Below, one piece after another: positions 25,593 through 35,515 of a DNA stretch of 58,650 nucleotides. How positions within the stretch are numbered: the first letter of the stretch is position 1; each line of letters begins with the position of its first letter. The position numbers were made by a program, and so were the translations under genes. The notes beneath the pieces were generated by a model that saw nothing but the letters and a program-made list of their open reading frames with translations, made no database searches and was not told the DNA's origin. Source of the DNA: an uncultured Bacillota bacterium (GTDB taxonomy: Bacteria; Bacillota; Clostridia; Peptostreptococcales; Anaerovoracaceae); contig CASEFA010000012.1 in NCBI GenBank assembly GCA_949287095.1, positions 1 to 58,650 on the forward strand, written 5' to 3'.

Positions 25593-26518
25593 TGAACGAA
25601 ATCAGAAACCTCATCAACATTACAGATTTTACTGTAGAGGAAATTGACGAACTCATCAGAGTGGCAGATGACATTGTGGAAAACCACAGCGCTTACGAAG
25701 ATATCTGCGCCCATAAGAAACTGGGAACACTCTTCTTTGAACCAAGCACCAGAACCAGACTCAGCTTTGAGGCTGCCATGCTGGAACTGGGCGGAAGCGT
25801 ACTGGGATTCTCCGAAGCAGGATCCAGCTCCGCAGCAAAGGGTGAAAGCGTAAGCGATACGATAAGAACAGTAGGATGCTATGTTGATATCATAGCCATG
25901 AGACACCCTAAGGAGGGTGCGCCTATAGTAGGAGCACAGAGAACTACCGTTCCAATCATCAACGCAGGAGACGGCGGACACTTCCATCCGACCCAGACTC
26001 TCACCGACCTTCTCACAATCAAGAGAAAGAAGGGCAGACTGGACAACATGACCGTAGGACTCTGCGGAGACCTTAAGTTCGGACGCACAGTTCACTCTTT
26101 GATAGAAGCGATGTTAAGATATGAGAATATCAAGTTCGTTCTCATCTCACCACAGGAACTGCAGGTGCCTGAATACGTAAAGGAAAAGATGGATGCCGCA
26201 GGCGCAGAGTGGGTTGAAGTGGAAAGCCTTGACGAAGCGATGCCTGAGCTTGATATACTTTACATGACCCGTGTTCAGAGAGAGAGATTCTTCAACGAAG
26301 AAGACTATATCAGACTTAAGGACAGCTACATTCTCAATCTGGAGAAGCTGGAAAATGCAAAGAAAGATCTCACGATCATGCACCCGCTGCCAAGAGTAAA
26401 CGAGATTTCGGTAGAGGTGGATGACGATCCGAGAGCATGCTACTTCTTCCAGGCTCTCTGCGGAAAGCACATAAGAATGGCGCTCATTCTCTTCCTTCTC
26501 GGAATCAAGAGAGCGTAG
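25592..26518 (+). CDS. pyrB: Aspartate carbamoyltransferase catalytic chain
   Basis: This 308-residue enzyme condenses carbamoyl phosphate with aspartate. It has the carbamoyl-phosphate motif [13 protein letters not shown] near residue 50, [18 protein letters not shown] near 130, [16 protein letters not shown] near 155 and [10 protein letters not shown] near 265. Together with the pyrI chain downstream it should form the regulated dodecamer of the E. coli type. The start overlaps the pyrE stop codon. Confidence 0.96.
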   Translation: MNEIRNLINITDFTVEEIDELIRVADDIVENHSAYEDICAHKKLGTLFFEPSTRTRLSFEAAMLELGGSVLGFSEAGSSSAAKGESVSDTIRTVGCYVDIIAMRHPKEGAPIVGAQRTTVPIINAGDGGHFHPTQTLTDLLTIKRKKGRLDNMTVGLCGDLKFGRTVHSLIEAMLRYENIKFVLISPQELQVPEYVKEKMDAAGAEWVEVESLDEAMPELDILYMTRVQRERFFNEEDYIRLKDSYILNLEKLENAKKDLTIMHPLPRVNEISVEVDDDPRACYFFQALCGKHIRMALILFLLGIKRA

Positions 26519-26578
26519 ATTATCCGGAGCCGGAACATGCGGCGCAAAGTCATATTATAAAAAATCAGGAGGTAAAAC

Positions 26579-27001
26579 ATGAATATAGATGGAGTAAACA
26601 ACGGTATCGTTTTAGACCATATCAAAGCAGGAAAAGCAATTCAGATATATGAGCTTCTGGGCCTCGACAAAATAGATTCATGCGTGGCGGTCATCCAGAA
26701 TGCGACGAGCACCAAGTACGGAAAGAAAGATATTATCAAAATCGACGAGAAGATCGAACTTGACCTGGATGTGCTGGGATATGTGGACAACAACATCACT
26801 GTCAACATCGTAAAGGACGGAGAGCTTCACAAGAAGGTTCATCTGGAGCTTCCGGAGACCCTCACCAATGTGGTGAAGTGCAAGAATCCGAGATGTATCA
26901 CGAGCGTAGAGCAGGAAATCGTTCATACCTTCAAGCTGGTGGACAAAGAGCGCAAGGCGTACAGATGCATCTACTGCGATGCGGAGCATATCGCAAAATA
27001 G
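26579..27001 (+). CDS. pyrI: Aspartate carbamoyltransferase regulatory chain
   Basis: This 140-residue chain has an N-terminal nucleotide-binding domain (IDGVNNGIVLDHIKAGKAI, the CTP/ATP allosteric site) and a C-terminal zinc domain with four cysteines, CKNPRCI and YRCIYCDAEH, which contacts PyrB. Presence of PyrI means aspartate transcarbamylase is also controlled by nucleotides at protein level. AGGAGG precedes the ATG, 60 bases after pyrB. It is the last gene before a strong terminator. Confidence 0.95.
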   Translation: MNIDGVNNGIVLDHIKAGKAIQIYELLGLDKIDSCVAVIQNATSTKYGKKDIIKIDEKIELDLDVLGYVDNNITVNIVKDGELHKKVHLELPETLTNVVKCKNPRCITSVEQEIVHTFKLVDKERKAYRCIYCDAEHIAK

Positions 27002-27031
27002 CTGATAGAAGTTTCTGCACACGTTGAAACG

Positions 27032-27072
27032 AAAAAAACCCCTGTTGCCAACTGATTGGAACAGGGGTTTTT
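27032..27072. terminator. Bidirectional terminator between pyrI and the VanY-like gene
   Basis: AAAACCCCTGTT and AACAGGGGTTTTT form a strong stem with A-run and T-run flanks, so it works for pyrI (+) and for the convergent VanY-like gene (-). Confidence 0.92.
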
Positions 27073-28290
27073 CTATGCGGAAATTCCGAAGTAGCTCTCA
27101 AGCGTTATCCAGTCGCCGTCGTTATACAGCTTTTCGGCAAGCTCTTTTCCGACGTAGCGTATATGCCACGGAGCATATGACAGACCGGTTTCGGATTCTT
27201 TGCCGTCAGGATACCTGATGATGAAGCCGTACTTACTGCAGTTTTCGTCAAGCCACTTTCCGGCATCGCTTTTCGCAAATTCGGAGGCAAGATCAGGATC
27301 TGCGCTATCGTTGGCTGTATTGATATCAAAGGCGAGACCGCTCTGGTGCTCGGAGCATCCGGCTTCTGCACAGAAGCTGCGGACTTTCTCCTCGCCGAAA
27401 TTTCTCACCATTGTAGCATATCGGCTGTTCTGAACGGCGTAGCTTCTGAAACCGTATGTCATGTAAAGGCTTATACCGTCCGCCGCCGCGGCGTTCCGAA
27501 GTTCCAGAAATGCATTATAGGCATCACCGCCTATTCCAGGTCCGTATGAAGGCTGAAGCGGAATATTGCCGTTTACTATTACCGTCTCATCGACTGTGAC
27601 TACTCCGTATCTGTCTATATTGCCGGAAAAGCCCTTATCGGTCATAAAGCTGATATTTCCGTCCTCATCCTTCAGGTTTTCAGGGATTTCACTGTAAGCC
27701 GATAAATCGATTACATTAAGGGTAAAATCCTGAGTGCTTTCGTTTCCCGAAGAATCGGAAGCCGTAAAGCTGAGGTCGAAAGCGCCGGCCTTATCCGTGC
27801 TGAAAGTGCCGGTGAGCTCCGGAGTTATTTCCTCTCCCGAATTATCACCTGCTTTAGCGAGAGCCGACATATCCGGGCTGCTTCCTTTCAGAACATTGAC
27901 TGTAGATCCGCACTCGATGACGGGAGCGGTATTGTCCTGAATCTCAATGTCCATATAATATTCTTTTTCTTTTCCGTCTATGGATATCAGTACGGTACAC
28001 TCGGTTTTTCCGAGGGCGGACGTATCCACGGCCGCATCTTCCGAGACGGTACCGCCGTCATCGATGGATTCTATGAAAGAGGACGCCATCACCTGAGAGT
28101 TTATTTCAGCCTTTGGTACCTTGTCTGTCAGATGAACCTTGGAATTAATACCGAAAAGATTGACGTATATGAACATAATAAGAAGACAGAGGAACAGGAA
28201 TACTACGACAGCGCCTACGCCTCTGACTACATAATAGCTTTTCTTACGCCGGGCGAATATATACTTGTTTCTTTTTCTGCTGGAATACAT
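27073..28290 (-). CDS. VanY-like M15 D,D-carboxypeptidase with altered active site
   Basis: This 405-residue membrane-anchored protein has a basic N-terminus, one membrane helix (about 22-47), Ig-like/DUF5011-type repeats (about 95-195, ending TQDFTLNVID) and a C-terminal M15 domain. The zinc site is visible as SEHQSGLAFDIN (His and Asp) and APWHIRYVG (second His, about 376). In VanY/VanX enzymes the residue three before that His is the catalytic Glu (EPWH); here it is Ala373. The fold should bind peptidoglycan D-Ala termini on the outer face of the membrane, but activity may be lost or altered. It follows the Lrp gene by 19 bases, probably in one operon. Confidence 0.82.
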   Translation of the reverse strand: MYSSRKRNKYIFARRKKSYYVVRGVGAVVVFLFLCLLIMFIYVNLFGINSKVHLTDKVPKAEINSQVMASSFIESIDDGGTVSEDAAVDTSALGKTECTVLISIDGKEKEYYMDIEIQDNTAPVIECGSTVNVLKGSSPDMSALAKAGDNSGEEITPELTGTFSTDKAGAFDLSFTASDSSGNESTQDFTLNVIDLSAYSEIPENLKDEDGNISFMTDKGFSGNIDRYGVVTVDETVIVNGNIPLQPSYGPGIGGDAYNAFLELRNAAAADGISLYMTYGFRSYAVQNSRYATMVRNFGEEKVRSFCAEAGCSEHQSGLAFDINTANDSADPDLASEFAKSDAGKWLDENCSKYGFIIRYPDGKESETGLSYAPWHIRYVGKELAEKLYNDGDWITLESYFGISA

Positions 28291-28309
28291 AATCCGTCCC
28301 CGCCTTCCT

Positions 28310-28750
28310 TTACAGCACTACGCTCCTGTTTTCCATTATGGTTGAAAAGACAACCTGAGTTTCAGTCTTACCGAACACCTGCAGCCTTCCCAGAAATTCA
28401 TCCAGTGCGGACGTAGTGGTAAACACGACCTGCATGAGCATGGAGTAAGGTCCCGTAATGTGGTGGCACTCAATCACGTTAGGCTCACCCTTTACAAAAT
28501 CCGTAAACTTCTCCCTGTCTTCAGGTTCAACAGTAATCATTATGAAGGCTTTGACGATATATCCCATTTTCTCAAGATCTATTTCCGCATGATAGCCTTT
28601 AATGTAGCCTTCCTTTTCCAGCTTGTCCAGGCGAGCGGAAACGGCCGGCGTAGTAAGATATGCGTGAGCCGACAGGTCTTTAAGAGGAGTTCTGGCGTTG
28701 GAACTTAATTTTTTTAGTATTCTGAAGTCAATTTCATCCAATGCTTTCAT
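28310..28750 (-). CDS. Lrp/AsnC-family transcriptional regulator
   Basis: This 146-residue protein begins with an AsnC-type helix-turn-helix (LDEIDFRILKKLSSNARTPL, TTPAVSARLDKLEKEGYIKGY) and continues with a RAM ligand-binding domain (VIECHHITGPYSMLMQVVF). The length is typical. Members sense amino acids and often regulate amino-acid uptake or catabolism, which suits the peptide-using gene set here. It lies between the sigma-54 activator and the VanY-like gene on the same strand. Confidence 0.93.
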   Translation of the reverse strand: MKALDEIDFRILKKLSSNARTPLKDLSAHAYLTTPAVSARLDKLEKEGYIKGYHAEIDLEKMGYIVKAFIMITVEPEDREKFTDFVKGEPNVIECHHITGPYSMLMQVVFTTTSALDEFLGRLQVFGKTETQVVFSTIMENRSVVL

Positions 28751-28822
28751 GTGTCAACCTTCTTTTTTAAAAATCTACTTTAAATAATAACATATTTTTA
28801 AGTGAAATGAAAGAAAAACCGG

Positions 28823-30853
28823 CTACTTAGGCATGTAGCTCAGAATTTTAAGAGTCTGATAACCCTTGGAAGTTATTCTCATGCCTATGCGTCCTTTTTC
28901 TATGGTAATCAGGCCGTTTTCGCTCATCTGTTTCAGGATTGACCGAAGATTTTTATCTCCTATACGTATGCCCCGCTCTTTAAGATTTTCGGAAAGAGCA
29001 CTTCGGCCGAGTCCGTGGGAAATCTGTGTTCCGCTTAATATGATGTCCAGAATCTGCCGCTTTATGTTTTCCGGGTCAAAGGCCGGTGCGTCTGATGGAG
29101 CGTATTCCATACCGCTGCCGTATGATTTAAGATACTCGGGGAGTGACTTAAAGGTCTCAAAATACGTGGCTACGCTTTCAAGTTCCCTTACATTACCAGG
29201 CCATGGATGTCGCTTGAGGAGATCCTTATCATAAGGCGAAAGACCTCTGTAGCTGTCTCCGAGGAAGTGAAGCATCAGAGGAAGTATGTCGTCGCTCCGT
29301 TCTGCCAGGGCAGGAACGTTAACGGTTATTACGTTAAGCCTGTAAAACAGATCCTCTCTGAAGTTGCCCCGCTTTACTTCCTCAATAAGGTTTTTATTTG
29401 TCGCTGCGATTACTCTGGCGTCTACGGATATCATGGAATCACCGCCGATTCTCATTATCTGTTTTTCCTGAAGAACTCTCAGAAGAGAAAGCTGCATCTG
29501 AAAGGATATATCACCTATTTCGTCCAGGAAGATGGTTCCCCCTGTCGCCTGTTCGAAAAGACCTGTCTTTCCATTTTTTCTTGCACCCGTAAATGCGCCG
29601 CTTTCGTATCCGAAAAGCTCGGATTCAAGAAGGGTTTCAGGAAGCGCAGCACAGTTAATTGCGACAAAAGGTGCGTCGGAGCGCTGAGAATAATTATGTA
29701 TAGACTGTGCAATAAGTTCCTTTCCGGTTCCGCTTTCCCCGGTTATGAGGACAGTGTGGTCGGTGCGCGCTGCAGTTTTTGCAGTAGAGATACATTCAGC
29801 CATGACTTCAGAACCGTGAACGATATCCGAGAAATGATACTTTGCTCTGAGGCCGCGGTTGTCCAGTTTTTTTCTGGCAGTCTGTTCGATATCTCTGATA
29901 GATCGCTCGTTCTGCAGGGATATGTAGTACCCGAGGATTTCGTCCATAACAGCAATAGGCTCTTTTTCTATGTAGTACTTCTCACCGTTTATTTCCGTCG
30001 TCACTTCTTTCGAGTTATCGCCGAGCAGAGAAAGCCATTCTGCATCCTTAAGGCTTGTTCTGTTTCGTTCCGGCTCCGAAGTGCCGCTATCCTGCGAAGA
30101 TAGAATTTCAATTTCGGCCTTTTCATTGGCGAAAATAATCTCAAACTGATCATCAACGATTATCGTTGCCGAACCCGATGAATTCAGCATCTTATTGAAA
30201 ACTTTGCTCTTTAGATAGTTGTTCAGGTATACGTCATGAAACCCTATGCTGGTGTCAAAGTACTTTTTGATATGTCTTATCAGGTTTCTGTGGATTCTGT
30301 CTATATCCAGAGAAAGAATATCCATGAGCTTAATCAGCGTCATGGAACTAACCTCTCTCGGCCCGATATCTACAGTTTTCTCTATGAAAGGCGGGACAAG
30401 GTGGGCCTCTCCCGGTGTTACTGCAACAGAAAACCCATGGTATATAGACTGATGGACCTCATCCGGATTATACGGAAAGAGGTTGAGGTGGCTTATCTTA
30501 AGCCCGTAAAGGGCATAGATAATTTCGACAGATGATTTATAGGTGTCGTTGACTACGAGAACGTCGGTTCCCGCGGGGAGTTCTTTCAAAGCCTTTATTG
30601 CATTGCTGTTAATGTCTCTTTGGAGTATTACAAGAGTATCAAAGTTATTCAGATGATTTCTGGCCGGCGTTATAACTGAGCTGTCCTTAAGCACGTGGGC
30701 GTCGGCTGTAATCTTAAAGTTATCCGGGAGCTCGTTCAGAAAATAGTTCTCAACAAAAGCGTAATCACGGAATACATCTTCGATGGTACTTGCGACAAAA
30801 CGTGCAAGCCCGATGTTATCCCGCTGTTCGTATATAACGGCAATTTTTTTCAT
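28823..30853 (-). CDS. Sigma-54 dependent activator with PrpR-like sensor, PAS, AAA+ and winged-helix C-terminus
   Basis: This 676-residue protein has an N-terminal region (about 1-200) with PrpR-N-like features (two-lobed alternation of strands, [18 protein letters not shown]), a PAS domain (about 215-325, [19 protein letters not shown]) and an AAA+ domain (about 345-580) with Walker A GESGTGKE, intact [15 protein letters not shown] and Walker [12 protein letters not shown]. The C-terminal 80 residues ([20 protein letters not shown]) look like a winged helix rather than the usual Fis domain. The ATG at 30853 has GGAAGGAA upstream. The dipeptide-transporter operon with a -24/-12 promoter at 32638 is its nearest plausible target. 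Confidence 0.88.
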   Translation of the reverse strand: MKKIAVIYEQRDNIGLARFVASTIEDVFRDYAFVENYFLNELPDNFKITADAHVLKDSSVITPARNHLNNFDTLVILQRDINSNAIKALKELPAGTDVLVVNDTYKSSVEIIYALYGLKISHLNLFPYNPDEVHQSIYHGFSVAVTPGEAHLVPPFIEKTVDIGPREVSSMTLIKLMDILSLDIDRIHRNLIRHIKKYFDTSIGFHDVYLNNYLKSKVFNKMLNSSGSATIIVDDQFEIIFANEKAEIEILSSQDSGTSEPERNRTSLKDAEWLSLLGDNSKEVTTEINGEKYYIEKEPIAVMDEILGYYISLQNERSIRDIEQTARKKLDNRGLRAKYHFSDIVHGSEVMAECISTAKTAARTDHTVLITGESGTGKELIAQSIHNYSQRSDAPFVAINCAALPETLLESELFGYESGAFTGARKNGKTGLFEQATGGTIFLDEIGDISFQMQLSLLRVLQEKQIMRIGGDSMISVDARVIAATNKNLIEEVKRGNFREDLFYRLNVITVNVPALAERSDDILPLMLHFLGDSYRGLSPYDKDLLKRHPWPGNVRELESVATYFETFKSLPEYLKSYGSGMEYAPSDAPAFDPENIKRQILDIILSGTQISHGLGRSALSENLKERGIRIGDKNLRSILKQMSENGLITIEKGRIGMRITSKGYQTLKILSYMPK

Positions 30854-30950
30854 TATGATTGTTCCTTCCGGGTAAAACAATATGTTGTTGATGTTAATTA
30901 TATCAAAAGGAATAGTAATTTTAAAGTGAATAAACGATGAAAAAATGAGT

Positions 30951-30993
30951 TTAATTGGGTTTTATAGTTACAATTGACTTAAAACCCAATTAA
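30951..30993. promoter_or_regulatory. 14-base inverted repeat upstream of the second sigma-54 activator
   Basis: TTAATTGGGTTTTA (30951-30964) and TAAAACCCAATTAA (30980-30993) are perfect inverted arms around a 15-base spacer, about 100 bases before the activator start. The arms lack a GC-rich stem with a following T-run, so a protein-binding site (autoregulation or enhancer) is more likely than a terminator. Confidence 0.6.
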
Positions 30994-31010
30994 AAAATGC
31001 GGCACCGTGT

Positions 31011-31046
31011 AAAAAACACCCGCCTCGTTTTCGCAAGGAGGGTGTT
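31011..31046 (-). terminator. Terminator of the serine hydrolase gene
   Basis: On the minus strand AACACCCTCCT pairs with AGGCGGGTGTT, with one mismatch, followed by TTTT. Confidence 0.85.
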
Positions 31047-31087
31047 TTCAATAAAAAGAATTTGTATAAATGTGCAGGTAAGGGGGG

Positions 31088-32521
31088 TTATTCTACACGC
31101 TGATAGATTCTTGTATAGCATCTGACTGCCCAGGCCTGTCCTTTTCTTATATAGAACTCCATGGTAGTCTGCTGGGTATCAGGGTCTTCTGCAGTTCTGG
31201 CACTGAACAGAGTGCCTCCGCAGTAGTGAAGATTCAGCGGTGAATCGTGATACTGAGCCTTCAGGTTTCCGTCTTCATCGGCGGTAACTATACAGTATGA
31301 AGGATTTCCTTCTCTGCTTACATAAGTGCCGGTTACCACCTCGGGTGCGCTGAACTTTTCACCGTTAGGTATTGCCCAATAGTGTTTCGTATCGAGAGGA
31401 AGTCCGAGAATCATGTTGTAGCATGCCCAGGTGAAAGGTTCCGCGGATACTTCGCCCTGGTTACAGAGGGCAACCATGGAGTATCCGGATTTGCCCGGCT
31501 CTTCCTTTATAAGTCCGCCGTTGGTGGAAACGCCGTGGAGACCTCCAGAGTGTTCGCAGAGAACTCTGCCGCATTTTGTGCGTTTATTAAGACCGAAGCA
31601 GTAGAACGGTCTTGGGGTCTCCGGAAATTCGTGACCTATAAGAATTTCAACGGCTTCGGCCGGAATTATCTGTCTGCCTTCGAACTTTCCTCCCTGAGCC
31701 AGCATGAGGTAGTATTTCGTCATATCTCTTGCCGTGGATTTGACGCATGCACAGCCTCTGAAAGGCGGAAGAATCGACCAGTTTCTGTCCGAGTAGAGTT
31801 TGCCGTCTTCATCTACCTCGAAGAGCTCGGTTATATTGCCGTCCGAACCAAGCTTTTCCGCCTCGGAGCCGTCAAGGTCCAGCACAGATCTTGTCATGCC
31901 CAAAGGCTTGAAGATTCTTTCGTTCAGAAATTCTTCCAGAGTCATTCCGGCGGCCTTATCCACTACGTATGAAAGAATGGCATATGCCTCGTTTGAATAA
32001 CTCATGTACTCTCCCGGAGCGCCCAAAGGTTCATAAGCTCCACTGTTTGCAATAAAATCGATGATATCTTCGATGGTATCCATCTTATTAGGTGAAGATT
32101 CCCTGAGCTTTCTGGAGTATTCGTTATCTCTTTCCGCTGAGTTCATCACGATGGACCATTCGAGAGGAGGAATAGGCGGAATGCCTGCGGTGTGCATGGC
32201 AAGATGCCTCAACGTGATGCATTCTTCAGGTGTGCCGGGAACTCTGAAGTCCGGGAAGTATTTTATAACCGGGTCAGAGAAATTCAGCTTACCCTCTGCC
32301 TGCAGTATGGCGCATGCAAGGGATGTCATGGATTTGCTCATGGAAGCTATACCGTAGATACTGTCGGGATTTGCAGGCTTTGTCCTGGCCATGTCGATAT
32401 ATCCGTATCCCTTTTCGAAAACTATCCCTTCAGGACCGCGTACGCATACCGTAACGCTTGGATACCCCTTTTTCTCGAACAAATCCCCAAGGTATTTGTC
32501 CAGTGCCGTCGTGTCAAACAT
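31088..32521 (-). CDS. Serine hydrolase, beta-lactamase class C / D-aminopeptidase-like
   Basis: This 477-residue protein has a class C beta-lactamase fold: nucleophile motif SMSKSMTS (SxxK) near residue 70, Tyr motif YSNEAYAIL near 175 and a C-terminal HSGG motif (CEHSGGLHG) near 330 in place of KTG. An extra C-terminal domain of about 100 residues is present. No signal peptide is seen, so it is probably cytoplasmic and acts as an esterase, amidase or peptidase rather than a lactamase. The ATG at 32521 has AGGAGG seven bases upstream. It is divergent from the sigma-54 dependent peptide ABC operon, suggesting that it processes the imported substrate. Confidence 0.85.
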   Translation of the reverse strand: MFDTTALDKYLGDLFEKKGYPSVTVCVRGPEGIVFEKGYGYIDMARTKPANPDSIYGIASMSKSMTSLACAILQAEGKLNFSDPVIKYFPDFRVPGTPEECITLRHLAMHTAGIPPIPPLEWSIVMNSAERDNEYSRKLRESSPNKMDTIEDIIDFIANSGAYEPLGAPGEYMSYSNEAYAILSYVVDKAAGMTLEEFLNERIFKPLGMTRSVLDLDGSEAEKLGSDGNITELFEVDEDGKLYSDRNWSILPPFRGCACVKSTARDMTKYYLMLAQGGKFEGRQIIPAEAVEILIGHEFPETPRPFYCFGLNKRTKCGRVLCEHSGGLHGVSTNGGLIKEEPGKSGYSMVALCNQGEVSAEPFTWACYNMILGLPLDTKHYWAIPNGEKFSAPEVVTGTYVSREGNPSYCIVTADEDGNLKAQYHDSPLNLHYCGGTLFSARTAEDPDTQQTTMEFYIRKGQAWAVRCYTRIYQRVE

Positions 32522-32637
32522 ATTCAACCTCCTGATGTCTGTATGATGGTCGTCGATAAATATCCGTCCGGAGAGTCTATATGCAAATATCGTGACAAAT
32601 TTTAACGTTATACAAATACAATCATTTTTCAGTCTAT

Positions 32638-32655
32638 TTGGCACAGAACTTGCTT
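32638..32655 (+). promoter_or_regulatory. Sigma-54 (-24/-12) promoter of the peptide ABC operon
   Basis: TTGGCAC (32638-32644), five bases, TTGCTT (32650-32655). GG and GC are 10 bases apart, an almost perfect RpoN site. It lies 89 bases before the first permease gene. Confidence 0.85.
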
Positions 32656-32743
32656 TTTATGTGGTGTCGTCATAGACGACGCGCAATTATCATTGTGCAG
32701 CGACACAAATTTTAAAGCTAAAAGAGAGGAGTTGGATTCTCCA

Positions 32744-33682
32744 ATGAGAAACTATGTCTTGAAGAAAATCGGCCTCGGCATAGTACTGCTGATATGCGTA
32801 TCGTTCTTCGTATTCAGTATGATTTACATGATGCCGGGAGATCCTGTCACTATCATGGCAGGACAGCTTGCCAAGCCTGAAAATCTCGAAGGTCTCAGAC
32901 ACGAATACGGACTGGACAGGCCTCTGCTTGTACAGTACATGGACTGGGTAACGGGGATTCTGCAGGGGGATTTCGGTATTTCCTATAAGTATCGTATTCC
33001 TGTATGGGATATGGTAAGTACCAGAATTCCTATCAGCCTTAAGCTTACTATAATCACTATGATTATCCAGTATGCCATCGCCGTACCTGCAGGTCTTTAC
33101 TGTGCATTCAAGAAGGACAAGGTTTTTGACAGAATCACTGTTAATACTTCCCTGGTTCTGACTGCACTGCCTTCGTTCTGGCTTTCCGTTATCCTGATTC
33201 TTGTGTTTGCAGTAGGTCTCGGACTGTTCCCTGTAAGCGGATTCGAAACGTGGAAACACTATGTTCTGCCGATTACTGCCGGAGTACTGAGCGGACTTGC
33301 ATCTACCATTAGGCTTACGAAATCGGAGGCTATAGATGTACTGAATGAAAAGTACATAACCACCGCATACGCAAAGGGCCTTCCTGAGAGACGCGTGCTG
33401 ACAAAACACGTACTCAGAAATTCCCTTATAGTTATAACTGTAAACCTGTTCATGTCACTTCCGTGGCTGATTTCAGGATACATGATTATAGAAAAGATAT
33501 TCGGTATCCCGGGAATGGGAAATCTGATGCTCAGCTCTATAATCCAGCAGGACTTCAACGTGGTTCAGGCAATTATACTGATTATTACGGTTCTGACAGT
33601 TATATGCAATATACTCAGTGACATCGTTTTAGGAATACTTGATCCTAGAATAAGGATATCCGTAACAGGAGGTGACAAATAA
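32744..33682 (+). CDS. Peptide/nickel ABC transporter permease, DppB type
   Basis: This 312-residue membrane protein has the DppB/OppB layout: an N-terminal helix (LGIVLLICVSFFVFSMIYMM), the family motif MMPGDP near 30, then five further segments. The EAA coupling motif appears as AYAKGLPERRVLTKHVLRNS near 215. It pairs with the DppC-type permease, whose start overlaps its stop by one base (TAATG). The ATG at 32744 is chosen by family alignment; an upstream frame would add non-family residues. Confidence 0.93.
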   Translation: MRNYVLKKIGLGIVLLICVSFFVFSMIYMMPGDPVTIMAGQLAKPENLEGLRHEYGLDRPLLVQYMDWVTGILQGDFGISYKYRIPVWDMVSTRIPISLKLTIITMIIQYAIAVPAGLYCAFKKDKVFDRITVNTSLVLTALPSFWLSVILILVFAVGLGLFPVSGFETWKHYVLPITAGVLSGLASTIRLTKSEAIDVLNEKYITTAYAKGLPERRVLTKHVLRNSLIVITVNLFMSLPWLISGYMIIEKIFGIPGMGNLMLSSIIQQDFNVVQAIILIITVLTVICNILSDIVLGILDPRIRISVTGGDK

Positions 33683-34530
33683 TGAACCAGAGTCCTGTAA
33701 AAGAATTCTTCACTTCATGTTATAAGAACATAAACTTCATGGTCGGTGCTATAATGGTACTGAGTGTAATAATAATTGCGATATTTGCCGATCAGATAGC
33801 TCCTTATGAATACGATGCGGCAGATCCGACCAGCATACTTCTTGCTCCGAGCGGTGAACATTTCTTCGGAACAGATAATATGGGAAGAGATCTCTTCAGC
33901 CGTATAGTCTTCGGAACGAGAATCACACTGCAGGTTGCCATCATCGGTGCAGGTCTGCAGCTGGTCATAGGCGTTACGCTGGGACTGCTCTCCGGATATT
34001 TCGGAGGGGCTATAGATAAAGGCCTCACCTTTCTGGCTGACCTGACATACTGCATACCTGGCCTTATCATGGCTCTGGCAGTTGTTACAATCATCGGAAG
34101 CGGACTTACAAACGCTATAATAGCAATATCCATAGTAAACTGGGCAACATATACCAGAATGGTTCGTGCAAAGACAATGTCGATAAAGAACCAGGCGTTT
34201 ATAGAAACGGGAATATCATTCGGTGAAACCTCAAGAGCTATTATGTTCAGGTATATACTCCCGAATATCGTTCCTGTAATAATCGTAACTGTTTCCATGC
34301 AGCTTCCTGGAACGATAATGTCTACTACGACGCTCAGCTTCCTTGGAGTAGGTTCCATGCCTCCTTCACCGGACTGGGGACTCATGGTTTCCGAAAGTAT
34401 AGATTACATCGCAAGAGGACCGTGGATGTGTATATTCCCGGGTCTGGCACTGGTATACACAGTATTCGGCTTTAACATTCTCGGTGAAGGTCTCAGAGAC
34501 CTCCTCGATGTAAGAATGAAGTCGCAGTAA
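33682..34530 (+). CDS. Peptide/nickel ABC transporter permease, DppC type
   Basis: This 282-residue membrane protein has an N-terminal helix (about 15-37), PYEYDAADPTSILLAPS and HFFGTDNMGRDLFSRIV, the DppC/OppC signature before the transport core. The EAA motif region is TRMVRAKTMSIKNQAFIETG. It forms the translocation pore with the DppB-type subunit upstream. GGAGGTGA precedes the start inside the end of the preceding gene. Confidence 0.94.
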   Translation: MNQSPVKEFFTSCYKNINFMVGAIMVLSVIIIAIFADQIAPYEYDAADPTSILLAPSGEHFFGTDNMGRDLFSRIVFGTRITLQVAIIGAGLQLVIGVTLGLLSGYFGGAIDKGLTFLADLTYCIPGLIMALAVVTIIGSGLTNAIIAISIVNWATYTRMVRAKTMSIKNQAFIETGISFGETSRAIMFRYILPNIVPVIIVTVSMQLPGTIMSTTTLSFLGVGSMPPSPDWGLMVSESIDYIARGPWMCIFPGLALVYTVFGFNILGEGLRDLLDVRMKSQ

Positions 34531-34543
34531 GGAGGTCATCGCC

Positions 34544-35515
34544 ATGGGAGATAGATTATTAAAAGTAGAGAACCTGTGCATTGACTATAAGGTAAAGGAC
34601 GGATATCTTTCCGCAGTAAACAATGTCAACTTTGAAATAAGAAAGGGAGAAATTCTCGCCATTGTAGGAGAATCCGGATGTGGTAAATCCACAGTGGCTC
34701 ACTCGCTTCTCCAGCTTCTCGCAGGCGGAAACGCCAAGGTTACCGGAAAGGCCATGTTCAACGATCAGAACCTTCTGGAACTTAAGAGACAGGATATAGA
34801 AAAAATCAGAGGTCACGAGATAGGAATGATATTCCAGAATCCGCTTGACTCTCTGAACCCTGTATATACCACAGGATGGCAGGTTGCCGAGGGAATTCAG
34901 CTGGATAACGTGCCGAAGGAAGAGGCGTGGAACAGAGTAGTGCAGCTTTATAAGGATGTAAAGATGCCTGACTCAGAAAGCCGTGCAAAGAGTTTTCCTC
35001 ACGAGTTGTCCGGCGGTATGAGACAGCGTGTAATGATAGCCATGATGCTTGCACGCCGTCCGGAACTGCTCATAGCGGACGAGCCTACCACGGCTCTTGA
35101 CGTAACCATCGAAGCTCAGATTCTGAGAATTATCAAGGCGCTCAGAGACGACTTCGATACCGCCGTAATGATGATTACGCATAACTTTGGACTGGTTGCG
35201 GAAGTTGCCGACTTTGTAGTAGTCATGTACGCAGGTCATGTAGTTGAGACCGGAACCGTGTTTGATATTTTCGACGAGCCTATGCATCCGTACACATCGC
35301 TTCTCATGAAGGCTCTTCCGAGAATAAAGAAGAGTGAAGGCCGACTTCAGACCATAGACGGCAGCGTACCCCGGATAACGGGAGACTTTGTGGGATGTCG
35401 TTTTGCAAACAGATGTCCGTACGCAACAGAGCAGTGCAGAACACAGGAACCTCCTCTGGTTCAGGTATCGGATACTCATTCGTACAGCTGCTTCAGGGAA
35501 GGCGGTGATAAGTAA
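34544..35515 (+). CDS. Peptide/nickel ABC transporter ATPase, DppD type
   Basis: This 323-residue ATPase has Walker [16 protein letters not shown], signature [15 protein letters not shown], Walker [15 protein letters not shown] and the C-terminal oligopeptide extension with [14 protein letters not shown], whose cysteines fit the iron-sulfur cluster proposed for DppD/OppD-type subunits. It heterodimerises with the next gene product. The 14-base gap to the permease gene contains AAGGAGG. The stop overlaps the next start by one base. Confidence 0.95.
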   Translation: MGDRLLKVENLCIDYKVKDGYLSAVNNVNFEIRKGEILAIVGESGCGKSTVAHSLLQLLAGGNAKVTGKAMFNDQNLLELKRQDIEKIRGHEIGMIFQNPLDSLNPVYTTGWQVAEGIQLDNVPKEEAWNRVVQLYKDVKMPDSESRAKSFPHELSGGMRQRVMIAMMLARRPELLIADEPTTALDVTIEAQILRIIKALRDDFDTAVMMITHNFGLVAEVADFVVVMYAGHVVETGTVFDIFDEPMHPYTSLLMKALPRIKKSEGRLQTIDGSVPRITGDFVGCRFANRCPYATEQCRTQEPPLVQVSDTHSYSCFREGGDK

